A program made the position numbers and the translations under genes. This document shows, piece by piece, positions 5,476-12,787 of a DNA stretch of 32,067 nucleotides. The DNA lies in IMG/VR virus record IMGVR_UViG_3300023109_000076, positions 1 through 32,067 of that record, one strand, 5' to 3'. The notes below the pieces were generated by a model. That model saw only the letters and a list, made by a program, of their open reading frames with translations. It searched no databases and was not told where the DNA came from. The stretch comes from a virus. Every line of letters starts with the position of its first letter. Positions within the stretch are counted from its first letter, which is position 1.

Positions 5476-6154
5476 TTACTTTACAAAAGAAACAGAAGAG
5501 TACATAAAGAAGTATAACGTATCTACAGATCACGAATACCGTGCTAAGATATTTACAGACCACATCTACTTACCTTTTTACAAGTTAGCCGAAAACATCA
5601 TACATACTTTTAAGTTCTACTATACAGATGTTGAAGCTATAGAAGATCTTAAACACGAAATCGTATCAGTACTACTAGAAGAAAAGATAATGAAGTTTGA
5701 CCCAACTAATGGTGCAAAAGCATTTTCTTATTTCGGTACAATCGTCAAAAGGTGGTTAATTAACTACAATAATAAGAACTATAAGAGACTTAAACAGGTA
5801 GGCTCCTTCACAGAAATGGAGGAAAGTTATGAAGGTCATCGACAATACGATGATGACTATAAAATAACCCTTTCTAAATTTATAGACTCATGGTGCTCTT
5901 CAGTATACGACAGATTAGATGAACTTTTCTTTAAAGATAACGAAAAAGTAATTGCAGATGCAGTACTCACATTATTTAGAACTCGTCACGATATAGAAAT
6001 ATTTAAAAAGAAAGCACTCTACATCTATATAAGAGAAATGACTGATTGTGAAACTCCTCACTTAACTAGAGTAATATCGATACTAAAAGAAGACTTCAAG
6101 CAAAAGTATCAAGTACTTTATGACCAAGGGTTGATTACGAATAAACCTTTGTAA
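5450..6154 (+). CDS. Late-transcription sigma factor (T4 gp55-like)
   Basis: The 234-residue protein has a sigma region 2-like core at about 40-115: an acidic helix with DLKHEIVSVLLEE, then KFDPTNGAKAFSYFG (82-96) and IVKRWLINYNNKNYKR (98-113), matching the -10 recognition and melting helices of the T4 gp55 group. No region 4 is evident, as expected for gp55, which needs a co-activator instead of a -35 contact. It would redirect host RNA polymerase to late promoters of virion genes. It sits just before the 15-kb virion block, the first gene of which has a candidate late element 9 bases before its ATG. Confidence 0.75.
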   Translation: MARKKSKANYFTKETEEYIKKYNVSTDHEYRAKIFTDHIYLPFYKLAENIIHTFKFYYTDVEAIEDLKHEIVSVLLEEKIMKFDPTNGAKAFSYFGTIVKRWLINYNNKNYKRLKQVGSFTEMEESYEGHRQYDDDYKITLSKFIDSWCSSVYDRLDELFFKDNEKVIADAVLTLFRTRHDIEIFKKKALYIYIREMTDCETPHLTRVISILKEDFKQKYQVLYDQGLITNKPL

Positions 6155-6157
6155 CTC

Positions 6158-6166
6158 TATTTATAA
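6158..6166 (+). promoter_or_regulatory. Candidate late-promoter element CTATTTATA
   Basis: It lies just after the sigma factor stop codon (TAACT-CTATTTATA) and 9 bases before the ATG at 6176. There is no TTG box at 19-20 nt. The same TAACTCTATTTATA string is present before the gene at 29327. Confidence 0.4.
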
Positions 6167-6175
6167 AGAAACAAT

Positions 6176-6535
6176 ATGAGCTTAGATAAGGAAATATTCA
6201 GCGGAAAGACTCTATCTGACCTCTTTGGAGAAATTCACGACAACTCAACCAATACCAGAGCACAAATTAAGGCTTTGATAGGTGAACTTAAACCTCTTAT
6301 AGAAAATGTGGGAGACGCTACCTTAATTGTTCCTATGATAAAGGAATATATGGAGATAGGTGTTAGGAATGATGAACATCTTATAAAGTTAGCTACTGTC
6401 ATACAAAGAATTGAATCTGCAGCAGCAAAAGGAGAAACAAATGAGATGTTTGACTTTTCTGAATTGCAAGGTCTATTAGAAGAGTCACAAGACACAGTAG
6501 ATGAAGTCGAAGATAACCAAGAGGAAGAAGAATAA
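6176..6535 (+). CDS. 119-aa conserved phage protein, helical with acidic tail
   Basis: The product starts MSLDKEIFSGKTLSDLF and is predicted all-helical up to about residue 90, then ends in a very acidic tail (DTVDEVEDNQEEEE). The pattern LIGELKPLIENVGDATLIVPMIKEYMEIG is one I associate with a small unnamed family sitting between the late sigma and baseplate genes in marine T4-like phages. Function is unknown; the position suggests a virion-assembly or late-gene role. Its TAA shares a base with the ATG of the next gene (TAATG). Confidence 0.6.
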   Translation: MSLDKEIFSGKTLSDLFGEIHDNSTNTRAQIKALIGELKPLIENVGDATLIVPMIKEYMEIGVRNDEHLIKLATVIQRIESAAAKGETNEMFDFSELQGLLEESQDTVDEVEDNQEEEE

Positions 6536-7659
6536 TGTTTGGAAGAGTAGCAAGCCTATACGATACAATCTCCAGTGAATTTAGCTCACCAGATGTATTT
6601 CATGCCAGAGTAGTTGATGTAATTATGGATGCCAATCATCCTGACTACGAAACATTCGGAGCAACAAACTCACTTTACGGTGTTAAGTACAAACCTATAA
6701 ATTCTAACGTAGATGAAGAAGCAGACGAACAGTTTTTATTTGCTTACTGTCAACGTAATGATTCGATAAAAGTACCCCTAAAAGGGGAAGTAGTAGAAAT
6801 AATATCTCAACCTGATGAAGATAGGGATAAAGATTCTACTCAAACTAAAGATTACTGGCGTAGTATAGTAAATTTTTGGAACCACCCTCATCATTCGGCA
6901 AGTCCAATAACTGAAGAAAATGATTTTGGAGATGATTTCGAAGAAAAACAAACTATAAACCCACTACAACTCTTTCCAGGTGATGTAGCTATAGAAGGTA
7001 GACACGGTAACACTCTTAGATTTGGCGGTACTAATTTTGATTCTAATCCTTTTTCTGAAGATGACAACAACGGTCAACCGTTTATAATTCTTAAAGCTGG
7101 ACAAAAAGAAGGTGAAGATTCAATAGAAACTGTAGTTGAAGATCCTAATGAGGATAAATCTTCGATATATATGACTTCAGATCATATAGTAGAGTTAACT
7201 CAAGCTAACGAAAAAAGAGATGCATTTGAGGAAGAACCTGAAATGGCAGATGTACACAAAGGACCTCAAGTAATAATAAACTCAGGTAGATTGTTTTTTA
7301 ATGCAAGAGATGAAGGTGCTTTTATTTCTGCAAATGAAATGATAGGTCTTAATGCCAAAGTAGTAGGTATAGATTCTGATGACTACATTGGGTTAGATAG
7401 TAAAAAGATTTACTTAGGTACTGACGCATTCAATGAAGATGAACCTGCACTAAAAGGAGATACAACCACAGTTTGGTTAGACGATTTAGTGAGTTTGTTA
7501 GAGGCATTAGCTAATACTATGGCAACAACACCTCCAGCTCCTCCAACCTACATAGCAGCATTAGTAAAAGAAGGAATAAAGCTAAAAGCTCAGTTACCTA
7601 AACTTAAGAATTTACTTAACAACCTACACTCTAAAAAAGTGTTTATAGATACTAAATAA
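6535..7659 (+). CDS. Baseplate hub/spike protein with OB-like N-terminus (gp5-like)
   Basis: The 374-residue protein opens with a beta-rich domain (ARVVDVIMDANHPDYETFG... VPLKGEVVEII, about 24-90) that resembles the OB-fold region of gp5/VgrG-type spikes. This is followed by NFWNHPHH (112-120), the segment GRHGNTLRFGG (155-165) and a run of short beta units, then a helical C-terminus (VSLLEALANTM onward). In contractile tails such proteins form the central hub and membrane-piercing spike. No lysozyme domain is visible. Its position just before the gp25 and gp6 homologues fits a baseplate role. The assignment to gp5 is by pattern and position, so moderate. Confidence 0.5.
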   Translation: MFGRVASLYDTISSEFSSPDVFHARVVDVIMDANHPDYETFGATNSLYGVKYKPINSNVDEEADEQFLFAYCQRNDSIKVPLKGEVVEIISQPDEDRDKDSTQTKDYWRSIVNFWNHPHHSASPITEENDFGDDFEEKQTINPLQLFPGDVAIEGRHGNTLRFGGTNFDSNPFSEDDNNGQPFIILKAGQKEGEDSIETVVEDPNEDKSSIYMTSDHIVELTQANEKRDAFEEEPEMADVHKGPQVIINSGRLFFNARDEGAFISANEMIGLNAKVVGIDSDDYIGLDSKKIYLGTDAFNEDEPALKGDTTTVWLDDLVSLLEALANTMATTPPAPPTYIAALVKEGIKLKAQLPKLKNLLNNLHSKKVFIDTK

Positions 7660-8738
7660 TGCCATACGTTAATATACCTCCTAGTTTTTTACCCTCTGCT
7701 ATTGCTAAGATAACTGGCAAAATAGAAGGTGAAATAACTGGTGCAGTACTTAGTAAAGCTAAAAGCCTAATAGATAAAATGCAATCGGAAGGTTGCCCAA
7801 AAGACTTAGCAAGGTTACAAAACCAAGTCAACGGGTTAAATACCATGATAGGGTCAATAGACGGGAGGTTAGCAAAGTTTCAATCACTTCCTAAGAAGTT
7901 AAAAGGGCCGTTGAATGGACTTAAAACCGCTTTAAAAATTATATTAGCCATTCCTATACCTCAGGCAGTACCCCCTGGTATTGGTTTACCGATTAATATA
8001 ACTACTAAGTTTGCTGATATGCTTCATCTTATAAAAGAGTTCATTAGACAAATATCAGACGACGTAGATGCATTAACCGTTATTACTAAAGGCTCTTCAG
8101 TACAACTAAAATCCATAACACGCAACCTACAGAAGTTACAAATAGGAACAAAAGTGTGTATACTTGAAAAAGAGTTAGAAAATCTTCAAGAGGAAGAAGA
8201 ACTTACATTTGAAGACATGGTTAGATTAGGATTAATATCTGATGATGGAGACTTAATTACCTCTAGCTTAAGAAGAAGAGCAATTGATTTAGACACTTAC
8301 GGGTCATTATCTGTTAACGCAATAGCAAACAAAACAGGACTGACCCCACAGCAAGTAGCTGAACAGTTAAAAAACAAACAGGATATTACCCCTGACAATG
8401 ATATAGAAAAAGATTTTGTAAAGGTATTAGACAATCTTGATAATGCAACACATAGTGGTATAAAAGCAAAATTAAAAGATGTTCTTGATTCCTTTGTTGA
8501 CAACGACGATACAACTAAAAGCACAGGAGATAAATTTACACATATAGGTCCAAACGGTATACTTTACAAACTGGACATTATAAAAGATCCAGATTCTCCT
8601 ACAATCGCTCCTAGAAGATTTGCTGTAGCAATTGACCCTAGTAACGTAATAGTACTTAGAGGACCTAAATCATTTAGTTCTTCTGTAGAAATACTTTTAA
8701 ATGAAATTAAATTCAGAATAGATAATCAACTTCCATAA
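7659..8738 (+). CDS. 359-aa putative tail/baseplate structural protein
   Basis: The product has an N-terminal part rich in Gly/Ile/Pro and helices (residues 1-120, including a hydrophobic stretch LKIILAIPIPQAVPPGIG at about 91-108), a helical middle, and a Pro/Asp-containing C-terminal part. The segment NKTGLTPQQVAEQLKNK (about 224-240) looks like a small helix-turn unit. No signal peptide is present. It starts on a TAATG junction from the spike-like gene and belongs to the virion block by position. I do not recognise a named family. Confidence 0.5.
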   Translation: MPYVNIPPSFLPSAIAKITGKIEGEITGAVLSKAKSLIDKMQSEGCPKDLARLQNQVNGLNTMIGSIDGRLAKFQSLPKKLKGPLNGLKTALKIILAIPIPQAVPPGIGLPINITTKFADMLHLIKEFIRQISDDVDALTVITKGSSVQLKSITRNLQKLQIGTKVCILEKELENLQEEEELTFEDMVRLGLISDDGDLITSSLRRRAIDLDTYGSLSVNAIANKTGLTPQQVAEQLKNKQDITPDNDIEKDFVKVLDNLDNATHSGIKAKLKDVLDSFVDNDDTTKSTGDKFTHIGPNGILYKLDIIKDPDSPTIAPRRFAVAIDPSNVIVLRGPKSFSSSVEILLNEIKFRIDNQLP

Positions 8739-8743
8739 CTAAA

Positions 8744-8752
8744 CTATTTATA
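8744..8752 (+). promoter_or_regulatory. Candidate late-promoter element CTATTTATA
   Basis: It lies in the 17-base gap before the ATG at 8756, three bases from it. No -33 box is visible. Such a short distance would give a leaderless message, so this copy may instead act at translation. Confidence 0.25.
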
Positions 8753-8755
8753 TAT

Positions 8756-9181
8756 ATGAAACTCGATCAATTAAGAAAGATTATACGAGAAGAAGTACGA
8801 GCAGCAGTTAAGGAGGAGTTACAAGATGTAATGAATGAAGCAGTGAAATATGCTTCTACTCCCACACAACACACTGCTAACGTATACCAGGCTGTAGAAA
8901 AGGGGCAACCCAAAAAATGGTCTGTTGGCAAAAGTGCAACTCTAGATGAGATGTTAAACGCTACCAAAGAAGAAATGACAGGTGAAGATGCTAAAAATAT
9001 AATGGGTGCTTCTGGAGCTCAGAAACCTAATTTTGCATCAATGATGTCAAATCAAATGGTAAGAGAAAACAACGGACCTATGCCTGGAATAGACATTACA
9101 AAATTAGACTTTGTATCTAAAGCAAAATCAGTTTTAGATGCAGCATATAAAAGAGATAAAACAAAAACAGGATCATTTTAA
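8756..9181 (+). CDS. 141-aa small virion-block protein with helical N-terminus
   Basis: The N-terminus MKLDQLRKIIREEVRAAVKEEL is a strongly amphipathic helix of a type that begins many unnamed proteins of marine phages. The middle is polar, and the C-terminal third has PGIDITKLDFVSKAKSVLDAAYKRD. Its last base is shared with the start of the gp25-like gene. Likely a baseplate or tail accessory protein by position; no family name is recognised. Confidence 0.5.
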   Translation: MKLDQLRKIIREEVRAAVKEELQDVMNEAVKYASTPTQHTANVYQAVEKGQPKKWSVGKSATLDEMLNATKEEMTGEDAKNIMGASGAQKPNFASMMSNQMVRENNGPMPGIDITKLDFVSKAKSVLDAAYKRDKTKTGSF

Positions 9182-9591
9182 TGGCATTTGAAGTAAAAAA
9201 AATAGACCCAATTGATTTGCAGCCTAGAAAGGCTGTAGGAGTTAGTCTTCCTTTTTCTGGTAAAGCAGTTTTCAATCAAACATATCAGACTAAAGATGCT
9301 ATTAAGACTAACATCATAAACTATTTTCTTACTTCTAAAGGCGAAAGGTACTTAAACCCTACCTTTGGTAATAGTCTACAAAATTTACTATTTGAACAAC
9401 TGACACAAGATAAAGTACAACAAATAGAAGAACTAGTAAGATCAGACCTTGAACTGTATTTTCCAAAAGTTGAACCTGTAGAGATAAATACTATAGGTAA
9501 TGCAGATAACAACACAGTTAACTTTTCTTTAAAATATAAATTAAGAAACACAGGTATTGAAGATGAAGTTGTAATAAATTTTGAACAATAA
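9181..9591 (+). CDS. Baseplate wedge protein gp25-like
   Basis: At 136 residues it has the length of T4 gp25 (132). The family signature is clear: LTSKGERYLNPTFGNSLQNLLFE (50-72), with the conserved G-E-R and F-G, followed by the helix that leads to the strand EINTIG. gp25/TssE-like proteins sit in the inner wedge of contractile-tail baseplates and help initiate sheath assembly. It is followed with a TAATG junction by the gp6-like gene, the same order as in many contractile phages. Confidence 0.85.
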   Translation: MAFEVKKIDPIDLQPRKAVGVSLPFSGKAVFNQTYQTKDAIKTNIINYFLTSKGERYLNPTFGNSLQNLLFEQLTQDKVQQIEELVRSDLELYFPKVEPVEINTIGNADNNTVNFSLKYKLRNTGIEDEVVINFEQ

Positions 9592-11405
9592 TGGCAGAAC
9601 AAAGAGACATAAAGTATATAAACAGAGATTTTAACGACCTAAAAACGTCGTTAGTTGAACTGGCTAAGAATTACTTTCCTGACGCTTACAACGACTTCAG
9701 CCCTACTTCACCCGGTACCATGTTTATAGAAATGGCTGCCTATGTAGGGGACGTTTTATCTTTTTACCAAGATAATCAACTTCAAGAAACATTCCTACAG
9801 CACGCTAAAAACCCTTCTAACTTATATTCATTAGCTTACATGATGGGGTATAAGCCAAAAGCAACCTCAGCAGCAGAAGTAGAGCTAACAGTAACACAAA
9901 GAGTAGAGGCTACAGGAGTTAGTTATAAACCAAACTTCGATCAAGCTTTAACTCTAAGTAAGAATGCTATTATAAAAGCTACTGTAGGAGAAAATTTAAG
10001 CTTTCTCACAAATGAATCTGTAGATTTTAACTTTAGTAGTTCATACGATCCAACTGACATACGTATACATTCACTTGATAGTGGGAACCCTGCAGAATAC
10101 ATACTTAGTAAAAAAGTAAGAGCATTCTCAGGAACAATTAACACGGTTACACAAACTTACACTACAGCAGAAAAATTTGCTACATTTGAAATAAATGAAG
10201 ATAATATCATCGGTATATTAGATATTGTTGACAGTGACGGTAATGAATGGACCGAAGTACCATTCTTAGGACAAGACACAATTTTCGATACTCAAGCAAA
10301 CACTAACACTGATAGTAATATAGTACCAAACAACCTTAAACTTAAAAAGGTACCACGAAGATTTGTAACAAGACTTAACTCGACAGGTAAGCTACAAGTA
10401 CAGTTCGGTAGTGGGATAAGTGTACAAGACGATGAAGATATCATTCCTGACCCTACAAAGATTAGACAATCCGACACTTTTATAAGTTCCAACGAATTCT
10501 TTACTGCGTATGATCCTTCAAACTTTCTATTTACAAAGAGTTATGGATTAGCTCCTTCTAATACAACACTCACAGTAAGGTACTTAACAGGAGGAGGAGT
10601 AGGAGCAAACGTACCTTCTGACACCATAACGTCTGTTGACACCGTTGTTACTTCTGCTATAGATGATACATATGTAGCTACGTTAGCATTTACTAACAAA
10701 GAACCTGCATCTGGAGGAAAAGATGCTGATACAACAGATGAGTTAAGACAAAACTCTTTAAGATCTTTTGCAGAACAACAACGAACGGTAACATTACAAG
10801 ACTACACTGTAAGATCTCTTTCACTACCTGCTTCATTTGGTAGTATAGCTAAAGCTTATGCAACTAAAGATGGATTAGTAAGTAACGATACAAGTGCTTT
10901 AGGTTCAAATCCTCTTGCAATAGGACTTTATATACTAGCGTATGACATCAACAAAAAACTACTTCCAGCAAGTAGAACACTTAAACAAAACCTCAAGACA
11001 TATCTTGCAGATTTTATGCCAGTAACAGATGCAGTAGATATAAAAGATGCATTTGTAGTAAATATAAAGGTAAAGTATGAAATAGTAACCTTACCAAGTT
11101 ATGCAGCTAGAGATATTCTTTTACTTTGTAACCAAAAGTTGATTGAGTATTTTGAAATAGAAAAATGGAGTATCAATCAACCTATAAACCTATCTACTCT
11201 CTACACACTCCTAGACGAAGTAAGAGGTGTACAGACAGTAAAAGCAGTAAGAATAGAAAATTTAGCTGGAGGTAGATATTCAGAACATGCTTACGACGTA
11301 AAAGGAGCAACCAAAGATAACATAGTTTACCCATCATTCGACCCATGTATATTTGAAGTAAAATATCCACAGGAAGATATTGAAGGTAGAGTAACAACAT
11401 TGTAA
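9591..11405 (+). CDS. Baseplate wedge protein gp6-like
   Basis: The 604-residue product begins with IKYINRDFNDLKTSLVEL and SPTSPGTMFIEMAAYVGDVL (about 6-60), the N-terminal pattern of T4 gp6/phage J-type wedge proteins, where the first part describes the virion-surface core and the rest the dimerisation region. It is close in length to T4 gp6 (660). The C-terminal region (AVDIKDAFVVNIKVKYEIV and LYTLLDEVRGVQTVKAVRI) matches the conserved core shared with gpJ. gp6 forms the continuous ring of the baseplate wedge. Context: gp25-like gene upstream, tail genes downstream. Confidence 0.82.
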   Translation: MAEQRDIKYINRDFNDLKTSLVELAKNYFPDAYNDFSPTSPGTMFIEMAAYVGDVLSFYQDNQLQETFLQHAKNPSNLYSLAYMMGYKPKATSAAEVELTVTQRVEATGVSYKPNFDQALTLSKNAIIKATVGENLSFLTNESVDFNFSSSYDPTDIRIHSLDSGNPAEYILSKKVRAFSGTINTVTQTYTTAEKFATFEINEDNIIGILDIVDSDGNEWTEVPFLGQDTIFDTQANTNTDSNIVPNNLKLKKVPRRFVTRLNSTGKLQVQFGSGISVQDDEDIIPDPTKIRQSDTFISSNEFFTAYDPSNFLFTKSYGLAPSNTTLTVRYLTGGGVGANVPSDTITSVDTVVTSAIDDTYVATLAFTNKEPASGGKDADTTDELRQNSLRSFAEQQRTVTLQDYTVRSLSLPASFGSIAKAYATKDGLVSNDTSALGSNPLAIGLYILAYDINKKLLPASRTLKQNLKTYLADFMPVTDAVDIKDAFVVNIKVKYEIVTLPSYAARDILLLCNQKLIEYFEIEKWSINQPINLSTLYTLLDEVRGVQTVKAVRIENLAGGRYSEHAYDVKGATKDNIVYPSFDPCIFEVKYPQEDIEGRVTTL

Positions 11406-11406
11406 G

Positions 11407-12456
11407 ATGGCAATATATAGATTATATCCTGAAAAAGACACCTACCTTAATAGTTATTCAACTACCGGAGGCTTTTATGCAAATGCCGGTAAGGATGAAA
11501 TATTAGAAATAGGTGGTTATGTAGACATTGATAAGTCTGGTCAGGCTAAGAGAACTCTTATACAATTTAATCAAGGTAAATTAGTTAGCGCCATTGACGG
11601 TAAAGTAACCGGTCCAATTTCAGCAAGCCTTAACCTTAATCTTGCTAATGCAACTGAGTTACCAACATCTTATTCAATATCGGCTTTTCCTATATCATCT
11701 CAATGGACAGAAGGTTTAGGTAAAGGGGATGACACTCCAAATAATACTTCAGGTTGTTCTTGGAAGTATAGAGATGACGGAGTAACAGAATGGTCTACTT
11801 TAGGAGCAGATTACTCTACCGGTAGTTCAAGTACGGTATCATATAATGTAAATGACAGCCATGATCTTTCTTTAGACGTAAGCAATATTATATCAGCTCA
11901 TTACTCAGGTTCAATCACAAATAACGGAATACTTCTTAAAATAGACGACAGTATTGAATTTAACACTACATCGTCTACACTACTTAAGTACTTTAGTAAC
12001 AATACAAACACAGTTTATCATCCATACTTAGAATTAAAGTGGGACGATTCTACAGTTACAGGCAGTCTTACAGAATTAGATACAGACATCGCTACTGTAA
12101 AAATAAAAAATGCAAGAGAACAGTACTCAATTACAGATTCTATAAAATTTAGATTATCGGCTAGACCTAAATACCCCACAAGAACATTCACTACTAGTTC
12201 TATTTACTTAACGGAGTATAAATTACCCGTTGAATCATATTGGGGTATTAAAGACGAAACTACAGGAGAAATGGTAGTTGATTTTGACACATCGTTTACA
12301 AAGATTAGTGCAGATGATACTAGTGCGTACTTTAATGTTGATATGAACGCTTTATCACCTTTACGTTATTATAGGTTACTTGTAAAGACTACTGTAAACG
12401 ATAACACTATTGTTATTGATAATAAAAATATATTCAAGGTAACTAAGCATGGCTAA
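11407..12456 (+). CDS. 349-aa tail structural protein, DNRLRE-like beta domain
   Basis: The N-terminal about 220 residues begin AIYRLYPEKDTYLNSY and include IGGYVDIDKSGQAKRTLIQF, TSYSISAFPISSQWTEGLG, DLSLDVSNII and GILLKIDD, the beta-jelly-roll pattern of DNRLRE-type domains found in secreted and phage structural proteins. The remainder (about 225-349) is another beta-rich domain ending in NKNIFKVTKHG. In phages such proteins are usually fibre- or baseplate-associated and may bind carbohydrate; this is inference. It overlaps the next gene by 8 bases. Confidence 0.6.
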   Translation: MAIYRLYPEKDTYLNSYSTTGGFYANAGKDEILEIGGYVDIDKSGQAKRTLIQFNQGKLVSAIDGKVTGPISASLNLNLANATELPTSYSISAFPISSQWTEGLGKGDDTPNNTSGCSWKYRDDGVTEWSTLGADYSTGSSSTVSYNVNDSHDLSLDVSNIISAHYSGSITNNGILLKIDDSIEFNTTSSTLLKYFSNNTNTVYHPYLELKWDDSTVTGSLTELDTDIATVKIKNAREQYSITDSIKFRLSARPKYPTRTFTTSSIYLTEYKLPVESYWGIKDETTGEMVVDFDTSFTKISADDTSAYFNVDMNALSPLRYYRLLVKTTVNDNTIVIDNKNIFKVTKHG

Positions 12457-12787
12457 TGAAATCAAAATACAGAAGAAAGTATATGATCCTAAGACGTTTG
12501 ATAAAGTTATCGACAGAGACTTCAAAACGTTTGCTCAACCGGACGACCCTGCTTTACAACCTACAGTAGAGGAGTTTTTTAGCTTATACGATCAGTTATA
12601 TTTTGAAATACCTTTAGAAGGAGAAACTAATTCCCATACCTTTTTAGTTACAAAAAGTTCTGAACTATTGGATTACGAAAAAGATACTGCAGATATACAA
12701 CCTCTTTTAGATGAAATAAGTACACTTAGAGAACAAGTTTTATCTCTAAATGAACAATTAATAGAAGCAAATACACCTAACGTTTAA
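12449..12787 (+). CDS. 112-aa tail/baseplate accessory protein with C-terminal coiled coil
   Basis: The first 80 residues are mixed alpha/beta with the stretch VEEFFSLYDQLYFEIP (40-55), and the end (about 84-107) is a heptad-type helix LLDEISTLREQVLSLNEQL. The coiled coil suggests oligomerisation, perhaps with the large tail protein that follows at a TAATG junction. No named family is recognised. Confidence 0.55.
   Translation: MANEIKIQKKVYDPKTFDKVIDRDFKTFAQPDDPALQPTVEEFFSLYDQLYFEIPLEGETNSHTFLVTKSSELLDYEKDTADIQPLLDEISTLREQVLSLNEQLIEANTPNV

Noticed and set aside
5450-6154. Full sigma70 with regions 3 and 4
   Set aside because: Only the region 2-like core is recognisable; the C-terminal 120 residues show no helix-turn-helix pattern I can defend.
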